From NCBI RefSeq assembly GCF_002104995.1, contig NW_024468259.1, forward strand, positions 558,001 to 622,000: DNA of 64,000 nucleotides. Direction: 5' to 3'. Shown in pieces: positions 31,447 to 41,532 of the stretch; the stretch's first letter is position 1, and each line of letters opens with the position of its first letter. The notes below the pieces were generated by a model that was not told the origin of the DNA, made no database searches, and worked only from the letters and a program-made list of their open reading frames with translations. The stretch is from Linderina pennispora (Eukaryota > Kickxellomycota > Kickxellomycetes > Kickxellales > Kickxellaceae). The translations under genes and the position numbers were made by a program.

Positions 31447-31671
31447 TTAGTGGAATAGCCCTATCTTGAGTGTGGGCTTGAGGAAGCGAAGTGGATCATG
31501 CTTTACTTTATCTGTCGTTGGTATCTTCAGTTTGTGTTTTGATCTTGATTGCTTCTTGTGCCAGAAACTAAATCTCTTTTTACTTCTGGAGGCATCTTCC
31601 CCATCGCTCAGATCGAGCCATGACCCAGAAGGGTTGATAGACGTAGGTCGATCATCGGTGTTGCTTGGCAT
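31447..31671 (-). CDS. 74-residue orphan protein, copy B
   Basis: 74 codons from the ATG at 31671, matching copy A in length. It shares SINPSGSWLDLSDGED-type sequence, an FSF motif, a basic middle (KKQSRSKHKLK) and the identical C-terminus KHDPLRFLKPTLKIGLFH. The 3' part lies in the right arm and is base-identical to copy A from the KHD codons onward; the 5' part is diverged. The frame is open further upstream to 31770, but copy A's length supports the 31671 start. Function unknown. Confidence 0.6.
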   Translation of the reverse strand: MPSNTDDRPTSINPSGSWLDLSDGEDASRSKKRFSFWHKKQSRSKHKLKIPTTDKVKHDPLRFLKPTLKIGLFH

Positions 31672-32450
31672 CTCTAGACTTGAGTACTGTGTGTAGATAA
31701 TGATGCAAAGAATAGCGCGCATGAAAATTTTATGAAAAATTTGCAGGACTATTGATTCATGCATAGTCACTTATATACCCTCGTCTGAGCTCTAAGTGAA
31801 GCTGGCCATTATTAATATTCGCTATGTACCGTTCTACACTTACCAAATGTAACAAACAAACAAAATTATATTCACCAATTACAGCTTGTGAATGAGGCAA
31901 AGTGACAGAGTAGTTGGCGCAGTAGTGAGACTTTCAAATTCTAATCTTTGCAGTTTGCTTCTACGAAGAATTTCCCGAAAGGCTCCTCTCGTCTTTTCAT
32001 TCCGCTAACAAACAAATACTCAGGGCCAATTAATGGCATGCAATATCACACTGTGGCGAGGTAACAAGGGAACTCGTCATATCGTTGGTACACTCTCTCC
32101 GAAGACCGAACGAATGGCTGCGCTAGAAATAACGCATTTATAAACATAACGATGGAAATGCCGCTATTCATAGTTTTTTGGGCGTCAAAAGGATTATGTA
32201 ACTGAATGTACTATGAGCGTTGACAGTTCCTGTAGATGCATATTCGCCAACCGACATTAAACGAAGATTTGTTCCACAAAATTCATTCGTGTGTATTTTG
32301 TGGCTGGTGGATAAGAATTCGAAGAAAAATGTTCTACGAGTGTGAGTAAACGTCCTACTGCTCAGCACAGAAATAAAATTAAAAGCCGAATACAGCGCCC
32401 TCCAGGCGTTTCATCGTACTCATTGGTCTCTGCATAGTGACCTACGATGA
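31672..32450. other. Intergenic, AT-rich
   Basis: About 780 bp between the 74-codon gene and the right direct repeat; no gene recognised. Confidence 0.4.
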
Positions 32451-33189
32451 CACTGCGTGTCACATCCCGCCTGTTTCGGAACCAACAGCAAAATAGTAAA
32501 CCACCGACTCAAGCCGATGTCAACAAAAAGAGTGGAGGACCTGGGTATCGATCCCAGTGCCTCGCGCATGCTAAGCGCGCGCTCTCCCATTTGAGCTAGA
32601 CCCCCTGAATTTCGGAATCGAAGCTAATCCGATTTGACTTCCAATTTCTGATATTGCAGAAAAACAACCATACATAGAATACCGTATCAAGTGGATTGCT
32701 CATGATGAAGCGGTGAAAGCGGGGCTCACACTCTACTGCGGACTACTGATGCACCCATGCACCCAAGCTATCACTTGTATCAGTATTACCAGCTTCTCAC
32801 TTGAGATTTCGTATCTGTCATTTTTTATTTATTTCCACCTGTTCGTGTTGGCTGATTGCACAGGATAACCACTGCCCTACGATGTCGGTGTTGGCTTGAA
32901 CAATTTGAGAAAGCAAGCAACTAATAGAGGATAGGTGTTTGTTTCATTTAGAGTCTAGTGAATCAAGAGCCGGATGCATGTCCCAAGTAACATACCAAGT
33001 GCAAATGTGGCTCGTACAGGTGAAACAACACAGTCCAATTCTCACATAAGATCGAGCGCCAGTGTACAGCGGGGTTATTCAATGGTATCTGCCATCAAAG
33101 GGTGGTTTCCAACTGCAGAGTCAAAGTACTTTGGCACATATTTCATGTTGCAGATAGAGTTGATTAAGGAAGGAGAAAATCCAGTCAAA
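32451..33189. repeat. Direct repeat DR-R (about 740 bp, carries tRNA-Ala)
   Basis: Second copy of 10741-11480 in the same orientation, about 98-99% identical, offset 21.7 kb. Confidence 0.9.
32533..32605 (-). tRNA. tRNA-Ala (AGC), second copy
   Basis: Identical cloverleaf to 10823-10895, including G3:U70 and the anticodon loop CTTAGCA. Confidence 0.93.
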
Positions 33190-33862
33190 CGTCCGCTTTT
33201 ATAAGTAGCATGTAGCCTATATTTTATCCGGCAATTTAGACGTGTTTGGTTGTGTTGACCTCGAAGCAGCAGCGCATTTCAAAGCCACCATACCAAACCA
33301 ACAGAACAAAGGCTTGGCACCCTGGACCACCCACCCGGTCCCGCATTTTTCTGATCCTATCCTATTTTTCCATAAGGCTCGAGGATATTTATCCCTTCAG
33401 AAGGTTAACAGGCTGTAGTAATAGACATAGTCTCTTTAGTAAGAGCTTTTGACATTAAACTATAGCTACTAGGGAACTGAAATTCAAATTTATCCAAAGT
33501 CAGATGCCTTCCTTCTATCAGCGCTCATGGTAACCCACAAATAATAATATAGAACAACGGTAGGAGCCTAATGAGACGTTAGTTAAAGTGCCTGAGAAAA
33601 AGTACTAGGTAGCATGGTTTCCTAGTAATAAACTATGCGGGTGCTGATAAAACCAATCGTAAACGCTCACAAAAATATATTGGAAAAACCAGGATGAATC
33701 TCCGCTGCTAGGAGCCAGCTGGGGGTATTTAAGCAAATGCTGAGTGCGCATACGGAGCCCTTGAGCTAAGCCGTGTATGGCTATGGATAAAGCTACACCA
33801 CTCTCAGTGAGTACGCCGCCCCAGGTACGACGGAACAGCCCTAGGAGTATGACATTACTATT
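33190..33862. other. Intergenic
   Basis: About 670 bp without a recognisable gene; ends at the SEC7 stop. Confidence 0.4.
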
Positions 33863-36800
33863 TTAAGCAGTCTCAATCTTGTCTTCAACAATGCCAAACT
33901 CAGAGGCAGCCAGCGCCAACACGCGCTGCACATCGCCGACGATATCCAAATCCTGGGCATCTGCAGCCACGCCCAACATATCTACGAGCTCCGGCCACAC
34001 CTTCCGCACCGCCTTCTGGAACGGCTTCGGTGCCATCGGTGACTTGGCCAGCTCGGGCAGGTACTTCAGCAGAACCACAACGCACGGCCGCCATGACGAT
34101 ACAATCATCGCGCCCTTTTTGGCTGATGCGGTTCCAGCGTTCTTTGCCGAGACATCTGCGCCAGCAATATGCACGGTGCGCGAGCTATCTTCGCGGTGGC
34201 CGGGTCCACCTGCACAATACTGCTCCAATACATTCTTGGAAATAGCCGCCAGGCGGTCATCGACCTCGTCGGCAACGGCCGCCCGGTCGCTGGTGATGGT
34301 GGAGGTCTCCACGGTAATCCCAATCGCATCCGAGTTCATGCGCTGCAGAATATACAGTTCAGTCAGCATGCTCAGCGTCTCCTGCTTCAATAGACTGGGC
34401 ATGGTTGGCATGACACCCATTTCGACCAGGCGGCGACGCACCTTGCGGTTCTTGTTGAAGCGGTGCGCGAAGCTGCGCGACTGGTCGACACAGTCCAGCA
34501 GAATGAACAGGTGGTGGGCAGACATGTGCGTGTACAGCGCCTCGCTCTCAAACAGCTCGCCCAGGGTCTGAATTAGCAGCAGCTGCAGGATGCACTTCAG
34601 TGTTATATGGATGTAGTCGGCCGACTCGCTGTTCCCCTGCGCGCTGTTGGCCCTCGGCAGTGGTGTGGTTGATGGCTCTGTGGTGTCCCCATTGGTTCTG
34701 GGCTGATCGTCTTCCTCCCAGGTAGCGCCGGCGATCGAAAATAGCTCTCGGGGCTGTGACCAGTTGAACAGCCGTGCCAGGGTCTCGCACACCAGCGCCC
34801 ATGCACTCTCGTCCCATTTGGCGAAGTTGTTCTTGATCAGATCCTGCAAGCACGAGGTTCCAATCTTGCCCAGAATCTCCGACGGTTGCATGATGCACAT
34901 GCTCAGGAGTTCCAGGACTTCAGCCAGCATGCCGGACGGCAGGCTCGCTGGGTAGTACTCGGTAAATAGGGCGATCAAATGGCGCAGTGCCTTGATCAGG
35001 GTCGTCGAGAACCACAGCTCGAGATCATCCACTGTGGCAAAGCGCTTGGAAGCCGACGGATCCCGCAAATCAGCAAACATGGCAAACACCAAGTCGCGCA
35101 GAACGCTGGTCCACAGACCACGCGAGAAATGCCTGCCTTGAGTCATGATCATCTTGAAGAATGAGTCGACCGCGCGGGTGCGCACCTCAAGGTCCTCAGT
35201 ATGCATCACCACCTCGTGGAAGGCACGCAGGGCAGGCATCCATACGCGGTACAGCGGCTGGTCATCCAGGCCGATCTGTTCCGAATTCTCCATGGCCGGG
35301 TGGGCCAGAATCTGCCGACCCAGATTCACCGCCGCCGTATGCAGGGTGTCGATGGCGTGCAGGGCCAGGCGCGGGCGGCGTGTCGCAGCACCGACCGCGA
35401 ATTCGTTGAGGCAGTCGATCAGCTCGTGGAAATACTCGAGCCCAGCCACAGCCACAATCTCCACCGGCTTGCCGTCTGAGAGCCGAGGAGCCGAGGCAGT
35501 GGTCAGCAGCCACATCTGAGGGCCATGCTGCTCGGCACACTCCTTGGCCAGATGGAAACCCATCTCAGCGATTGCGTCGCTCTGATCGCGCGCAGCAACT
35601 TGGGCGACATTCAGCACGGCCTTCCAGCCCGACCGGATATGCCGTGCCGCCGCCTGCACCAGCTGGCGCACGCACCGCAGAACCATGTCCTTGACCAGGC
35701 CGTCAACCGCCACTGGTCTAGGCGCATCTGGCACTACGCCCTCGAGAATATCAGCGAACGGACGCAAGAACTCCTTTTGGAAGGCAAAGTGCGGCAGTTC
35801 CTCCTTCTCCAAAAACTTCATACTCAGCTGGCGCAGCGAATCCAGCGCAAACAGCGCCGCGCGCGTGTCCTGGTAGGCGCCGACGCGGTCAAACAGGGGC
35901 CCCAGGATTGCCCAGATCTGCGACCACTCGACACGGATACGCTCCATGTTGTAGTACGAGATCTCGACGATTTTGGTCAGCGAGAACAGCCGGGCCGGCG
36001 GCACCTGCAGCTGAGTCGATCCGCGGCGCTTGCTCGGCTGGGGGTTCTCGATGCGGTATGTGGTGGCAATCTCACTCCACGCAACACTCGACAGGGCACG
36101 TACAAAGTCGGTAATGCCCGACCCCGACAGGTGAACCGATGACGTAAACAGCCGGTCAACTGTGACCACAAGCACCTGCGAGTTCGTCTCCAGCTTGGCC
36201 AGCTCGGCCACAGACACCACCGAGTTTCCGGATGCCGACCCGGCAAGAGCCCGAGCCGAGATGCTCTGCTGGCTCTGCTGCACATACCCTTGGTCGGCAC
36301 TGGTGCGCGGATCCGAGCCTTGCGTCAGTAGCTGTAGGCGCTCGAGCTGCGACACACACTGCAGCACGTCCAGCCAGCTCTCACACAGCCCGTCGCCTAC
36401 ATCCGCCCTGCTCGCCGCCACCTCGACTAGCGCTCGGATCGCCTCGACATGCTTGCGCTTCATCTCGGCCAGGTTCTGCAGCTGCGTGAAGTTCCGCAGT
36501 GTCGTCACAAACGTCGCCCGCTCCAGGGGCATCCGGAACCGGCACGCCAGCGCAATGCCGCACTGGAAGCCCGTCAGACAGGCGGAGATCACATGCGGAT
36601 CTGCTGCCGTCTGCATTGGCGACGATAGTGCGGCTAGAAGCGCGGCCCAGATCGTGCCGAACATAGGCGCGATGTGGTCACTGCGCGTGGCATGCAGGAA
36701 GTCCGACATGTCCAGCAGCATCGCCCATGTATCGAGCGTTGCCAGGGATGGTGCCTGCGACGCTGCCTGCTGCTCCTCCTGCGCGGAACTGTTGAGGGTG

Positions 36801-39800
36801 TTGCTAACAACCGAGATCGACGGCCGGCGGACAGCCCGTCTGCGGCGCATCTTGGTCATGCTGCGCAGCGACTGCTCGCTCTTGGCTGCCATTTCGGCGC
36901 TGGCGTGTGCTTGTTGCTCGCGGATGCGTGTCGCTGGGCCATTGCCCCACAGGTCAAACAGCGGGCCGGTGTGCTGTGTGTTGTCGACCTTGCCCTCAAG
37001 CGGATCGTCCTTGAGCTTGATCTCGTCAGCCACAATCTGGTCGAAAATCTGATTCAGCAGGTCGGGCTCCAGGTTCTTGCCGTCGTTGATGCCGCGGTTG
37101 TTGTTGATAAACTCCTGCCGCGTCATGCGGTTCTTGACCTGCGGTGAGTGCTGGTCCGTGTTCAGAAGGATTGTCGAGTATGCGAGCACATAGGCGGCAT
37201 CTGCGTTGGCAAAACCAGCCCCTGGGTTGCCCATCAGGTAGCGCTCGGCAAACTTGAGCATGAACCGATCGATCTTCTGCGCTTCCCCGGGCAGCCGGAA
37301 TGACTGCAGGAAAAGGCGCAGCGCATCGACAAACTGCATGTCGTTGAAGTTCATCATGTCGACAAACGCATGCATGATGGCGATGTTGTGGGCATCGCCC
37401 TCGCCCAAGTACTCGCCCAGCTGCATCTTGTCGATGCCCGTGTTGCTCGAGAAGAACCTGGCAATCTCCACCGGGTCGTTGGACTTTATCAGCCCACCCT
37501 TCTTCCAAGCCTCAATGCCCTTCTTGGGCTTCCACGCAAACAGCTTGCGGCCCTCCTCGAACCGCTCCTTGCGGTGCTTGATCGACGACAGCTCCTCGGG
37601 GTCATCTGCTGGCGCATCGGATTTCCGCGGCACCGGCGTCTCGGAGTCGGTCCGGTCTACCTGCGACTCCTCGGGTGTCTGCTCCGCATGTATTGTTGGG
37701 CCTGCCATCCGGTCACTCCACACAACCATGCTCTGCAGCATTGCCGCCAGCGCATCCAGCGCTGACTGCCGCACTACGTAGTCATCGATGACAGTGCTAC
37801 CGGCCTGTTTCTCGCTGGCAGAGTAGTTGAGCCCGCCGTACATCATATGGTTGACACTGCTGGACTGGCTGCTGATCGAGAATGTGCGCGACGGCCGACC
37901 CACCTCGGTACCCAGCGACTCGGTGCTATTCAAGCCAGTAGTGCGAAGAGCCTGGGACACAGGCATATTGAACACTGTCTGCTTCTGCTGCACTGCATGC
38001 CACGCAGCACTCGACATTGCGGCGCCCTCGCCGGACTCGGCATTGACCAGAAAATGCGGACTATTCTTGATCACGCTGACATAGTTGCCGCCCAGCTTAC
38101 ACAGGACCTCAGCCAGGCGCTGGAACACATTGACGCTCGAGTCCTCGGCGCAGTCATAGTTGAGGTACAGCTCGACCACCAATGCTGGCTGGCTCAGCAG
38201 CCGCACCAGCGTCTGCACAACACGGCCGCGCTGGTACAGGGATGCCGGGCTCTTGCTCTCCAGCACTGGCAAAAGAATCTCGCGGAAAATCACCTCCAGC
38301 TCGCGCTTCATGTACATGCGCATGTGCTGTACTGCCAGCTCCCAGACCGCCAGCCCGAGATCAAGCACCATGGGGTTTGGAGACACCAGGTTGTGGCTAA
38401 GCGACAGCGACAGGCTCTGCCGCAACACCGCAATCAGCGGCACCGCCACTGTCGATGGCGTCTCAGTAGGCGACCCCTCGCCGTCCTGCTGCTGCTCCCG
38501 CGCCGTCTGCACAATCTGTGCGGAAATCGCTCTGTCCGGGCCCTCTGTGTCGAACTCGTCGCCTGCGTCGGTGCTCTCCTGCTCAGCTCCGTGGACTGAC
38601 CGCAGGTAGACGTACGAGCTGACAAACACCTCGGTGTGCTCGCTCAGCGCCAATCTGATCAGATTCAGTGCCAGGCTGCGCGCGCGCAGCTGCGGTGCCC
38701 GCGGGTCCAGGTCATTAGGGATCTTGCGCATCGATAGCTTGCACAGCGATCGCAGGAGCAGGAACGCGTCACGTGCGGCACCGTCGTTGGCCTTCTGCAT
38801 GCCCTCGTCCTCGTCGGTCTCCACTGGCACGCGCTGTAGCACCAGATGCACCATCTGTGTCAGTGTGCCTTGCGAGATCGTCTGGTTGCCGGTGTTCCGT
38901 GCCAGCACAAACACATTGAACGTCGTGCGGATCGCCGCCAGCATCGCCGCCTGTCGCACCGGTAGCCGGTCAGACGAAATCAGTGCAAACAGCGCCTTGA
39001 CTATCTGCAGCTGCACGGGGTCTGCCGTTCCCTCGCCCAGACACCGCGACACCATTGTGACCAGCCGGTCCGCCACGCTGCGGAAATACCCCATGCGCAG
39101 CTGCTCGGCCTCTGCCCGCGCCTCCCATTGGATCTGCTCATCGTCAGCCTGGTCGCCGCGGTTCGACCGGATCCGCTGCGCAACCGACTCCTGCGTTGCC
39201 AGGCCAGAAATGCTGTCGAAATAGTGGAATGACACGAGCTTCTCGACACAGTCCAGGGCTATTGCAACCGTCGGTGCGCTGTGCTGCGGGCTGCATGCCA
39301 TGTCCATGGCCTCTAGGATTGTCTCCATGTCCTCCTTGCCGAGCCCGTGGCCCACTGCCTGCGGCGCATTGAGCGGCTTCAGGATGTTCACTGCCTTGTC
39401 CAGTGCCGATTTCATGTCCTTGCGCTTGCCTTCGCGCGTCCCCAATAACTTCTCCAGTGCCCCGATAATGAACACTAGCCCAGGCAGAGGCGTCGGTGGT
39501 GTCTGTGGTGAGGCACGTGTTTCTATGCGGTCTTGTGGCTGAGTTGTCGCTGTGGCTGCCTCTGCTGATGCGCTGGCTTCTGGCTGTTCGCATGAGGTCA
39601 TGGTGGGCTCCTGCACAGACTCTGCTTTGGCCAGGGTGTCCCCCGTCTGTGGTTGGCCGGTGTGGCCCTCATCGATAGTTTGTTCTTCAACAGGGTGCTC
39701 AATCTGCGTCTCTTCGTTCTGTTGTTGCTCGGCAGGTTTGTCACCGACAGACTCTGCCTCGTCAACTGCCTGCCCATCTGCATCTGCCAAATTGGTCTCC

Positions 39801-39892
39801 TCAGAAACTGCCTGCTCTTCAACCGAATCGCTGAATTCCTCCAACGGACTATGCACCGGAGGTAGCTCGCCAGCTTTCTCTGTCTCTGTCAT
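33863..39892 (-). CDS. SEC7: Sec7/BIG-family Arf guanine-nucleotide exchange factor
   Basis: 2009 residues in one exon, similar to yeast Sec7 (2009). An acidic Glu/Gln-rich N-terminus (residues 1-130) is followed by the DCB-HUS region, whose HUS box lies near the NYDCAEDSSVNVFQRL sequence. The Sec7 domain is at about residues 780-960, with the catalytic glutamate finger in FRLPGEAQKIDRF near residue 867 and the AYSTILLNTDQHSPQVK motif. HDS repeats fill the C-terminal half (HFAFQKEFLRPF; VRTRAVDSFFKMI). Sec7 activates Arf1 at the trans-Golgi network; ChAPs, encoded 13 kb away, bind the Arf1-GTP it produces. Confidence 0.96.
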   Translation of the reverse strand: MTETEKAGELPPVHSPLEEFSDSVEEQAVSEETNLADADGQAVDEAESVGDKPAEQQQNEETQIEHPVEEQTIDEGHTGQPQTGDTLAKAESVQEPTMTSCEQPEASASAEAATATTQPQDRIETRASPQTPPTPLPGLVFIIGALEKLLGTREGKRKDMKSALDKAVNILKPLNAPQAVGHGLGKEDMETILEAMDMACSPQHSAPTVAIALDCVEKLVSFHYFDSISGLATQESVAQRIRSNRGDQADDEQIQWEARAEAEQLRMGYFRSVADRLVTMVSRCLGEGTADPVQLQIVKALFALISSDRLPVRQAAMLAAIRTTFNVFVLARNTGNQTISQGTLTQMVHLVLQRVPVETDEDEGMQKANDGAARDAFLLLRSLCKLSMRKIPNDLDPRAPQLRARSLALNLIRLALSEHTEVFVSSYVYLRSVHGAEQESTDAGDEFDTEGPDRAISAQIVQTAREQQQDGEGSPTETPSTVAVPLIAVLRQSLSLSLSHNLVSPNPMVLDLGLAVWELAVQHMRMYMKRELEVIFREILLPVLESKSPASLYQRGRVVQTLVRLLSQPALVVELYLNYDCAEDSSVNVFQRLAEVLCKLGGNYVSVIKNSPHFLVNAESGEGAAMSSAAWHAVQQKQTVFNMPVSQALRTTGLNSTESLGTEVGRPSRTFSISSQSSSVNHMMYGGLNYSASEKQAGSTVIDDYVVRQSALDALAAMLQSMVVWSDRMAGPTIHAEQTPEESQVDRTDSETPVPRKSDAPADDPEELSSIKHRKERFEEGRKLFAWKPKKGIEAWKKGGLIKSNDPVEIARFFSSNTGIDKMQLGEYLGEGDAHNIAIMHAFVDMMNFNDMQFVDALRLFLQSFRLPGEAQKIDRFMLKFAERYLMGNPGAGFANADAAYVLAYSTILLNTDQHSPQVKNRMTRQEFINNNRGINDGKNLEPDLLNQIFDQIVADEIKLKDDPLEGKVDNTQHTGPLFDLWGNGPATRIREQQAHASAEMAAKSEQSLRSMTKMRRRRAVRRPSISVVSNTLNSSAQEEQQAASQAPSLATLDTWAMLLDMSDFLHATRSDHIAPMFGTIWAALLAALSSPMQTAADPHVISACLTGFQCGIALACRFRMPLERATFVTTLRNFTQLQNLAEMKRKHVEAIRALVEVAASRADVGDGLCESWLDVLQCVSQLERLQLLTQGSDPRTSADQGYVQQSQQSISARALAGSASGNSVVSVAELAKLETNSQVLVVTVDRLFTSSVHLSGSGITDFVRALSSVAWSEIATTYRIENPQPSKRRGSTQLQVPPARLFSLTKIVEISYYNMERIRVEWSQIWAILGPLFDRVGAYQDTRAALFALDSLRQLSMKFLEKEELPHFAFQKEFLRPFADILEGVVPDAPRPVAVDGLVKDMVLRCVRQLVQAAARHIRSGWKAVLNVAQVAARDQSDAIAEMGFHLAKECAEQHGPQMWLLTTASAPRLSDGKPVEIVAVAGLEYFHELIDCLNEFAVGAATRRPRLALHAIDTLHTAAVNLGRQILAHPAMENSEQIGLDDQPLYRVWMPALRAFHEVVMHTEDLEVRTRAVDSFFKMIMTQGRHFSRGLWTSVLRDLVFAMFADLRDPSASKRFATVDDLELWFSTTLIKALRHLIALFTEYYPASLPSGMLAEVLELLSMCIMQPSEILGKIGTSCLQDLIKNNFAKWDESAWALVCETLARLFNWSQPRELFSIAGATWEEDDQPRTNGDTTEPSTTPLPRANSAQGNSESADYIHITLKCILQLLLIQTLGELFESEALYTHMSAHHLFILLDCVDQSRSFAHRFNKNRKVRRRLVEMGVMPTMPSLLKQETLSMLTELYILQRMNSDAIGITVETSTITSDRAAVADEVDDRLAAISKNVLEQYCAGGPGHREDSSRTVHIAGADVSAKNAGTASAKKGAMIVSSWRPCVVVLLKYLPELAKSPMAPKPFQKAVRKVWPELVDMLGVAADAQDLDIVGDVQRVLALAASEFGIVEDKIETA

Positions 39893-41532
39893 TTAATACG
39901 AACTACGGGAGGATAGGGCACAGATAAAATTAAAAAAACGTTGAATTTGAGTAAACAGGGAGAGTATGAGTGAGTTCTGTGCGAGTCGGCTGGTCCACAG
40001 AAAAAAATCCGCTTCATCAGCGCCTGAAGGATGCGATTTCGAAAGGGCTTCCCCCCACCAAGAATGCCACTGCTGTGTTGCGGCTGATCGTCCTTCAGCA
40101 CAGGTTTCCTCCCCGCTCATTTATCGAGACCAGGTGCGGACTCTGATGGGCTGAGCAAAAGCACGCACTCGTGCCTGTGGTGGTCTCCCCGCTAACAGCC
40201 TTCCACGTCTTAATCCACAGATATAATAAGGGTACCCAGAATATATCCGGTTCTCAGCACGACCTGCAGTCTCCTACCAACAAGCGCCGTGGAGCTCACG
40301 GGACCTCTACGTCACCACTCTATGTAGAGGATTGGGGGCAGCGCCCACATATGCGGAAACGGCATCGATTTCCACATTCCAATGTCAGCAGGTAGGGATG
40401 ACTTCTTCCGGGGGGCAAGCACCGGCATTTGCAATAAAGGACACTTTGGTGTTTGCAAGTAATGCACGCCTGGCAGACAGAAAGAGATAGAGTTGCCACC
40501 CCAAAATTTCTCTCCCTTTCGGCAATTGAAAGCACACCCCTCTCGACAAGGTGGCAACAATGAACTACTAATTCGTCCTTCTGTTCATGAAAGCCTGCCG
40601 TGAGAACTACCCGGAGAGCCACACCTTCTAGAGCACCCGCCTCTACTGGCGTCCTTGGTTAAATCGCTAAACCAGCAGGTATTGTATTCGGGTCCTTTAT
40701 ACCTACATTATTCAGAGGAACAGGCAGCAGCAAGTCATGGGCTGGAAAAAAGTATGTACGAATCTTTATTACATTGACCAAGTAGCTACAATAAGGGTAG
40801 TGCCGAGACTTCATTTCAAGCAGAAGTCCGGTTTGCCAAACCGGCGTGTTAGTCCACGAGCTATACAGAAAAGTGGGCGAGGATCCTTGCTAGGTGTCCT
40901 ACGAGCGTGGTGCTCATAGCTGCATACTCAAGGTCCAGCGACAGGGCTTTACTCGCTGCGCAGCGAGAATCCGTGCGGAGTGCCAGGCGTGTTGATGAGA
41001 CGGAAGTTCAGGTTCTGGGTGTACATTTTCCACAGCAGTTGCTTTATAACAAAAAAAAAAAACAGAGTGCAAGGGGGTGCTGTTTAGTTTCTTTTAGAAG
41101 AAAAGTGGGTGAGGAAAAAACTGGTATAGAGGGAAGAAGCGCGCTTCTTGGGTGTCACGTCTCTCCATTCATATATACTGAGCCCCTCCACAGGTCAGAT
41201 GAGAGCTCAATGCAGAGAGCGCAGATCACCCTCCTTTTTATTGTCGTCCTTCAGGCATCAGTCTTCGCACATCTCACCTCCTGTGTCCGTTGCCGCTACT
41301 AGGGGCTTTCCTGCCCTCCAAACCTCCACCCAAAAAACACATTAGTGGCAGGGCTCTGTCGAAACTCGGAAATGATCGCCCGCGTCAGAGTTGCTTTTCC
41401 GCCTCAGTCCATACTCAAACAATTGCGGCTCGCATATTGGTAGTGCCTCCAAGCATGATAGCGACATGGAAATGTGAAGCAAATTAATGATTTATTTGCG
41501 ACATAACCGGACGTGTCCCAAACAATAACAGC
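39893..41532. other. Intergenic, no gene recognised
   Basis: About 1.6 kb. The first part should hold the SEC7 promoter. Open frames are short and lack signals or motifs; a run of 12 A lies near 41050. Nothing else can be supported. Confidence 0.4.

Larger units (their letters stand above)
26598..31503. repeat. Inverted repeat, right arm (4.9 kb)
   Basis: Mirror of 12583-17489; base i of the left arm pairs with base 44087-i (inner part) or 44086-i (outer part). Contains the arrestin C-terminal coding end, LINE-like remnant, tRNA-Lys, AT-rich block, MITE-like element, tRNA-Asp and the last codons of the 74-codon gene at 31447. Confidence 0.97.

Noticed and set aside
40621-40720. Possible tRNA or tRNA relic upstream of the secreted cluster
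   Set aside because: Only scattered D-arm-like and T-arm-like words; no cloverleaf could be drawn.
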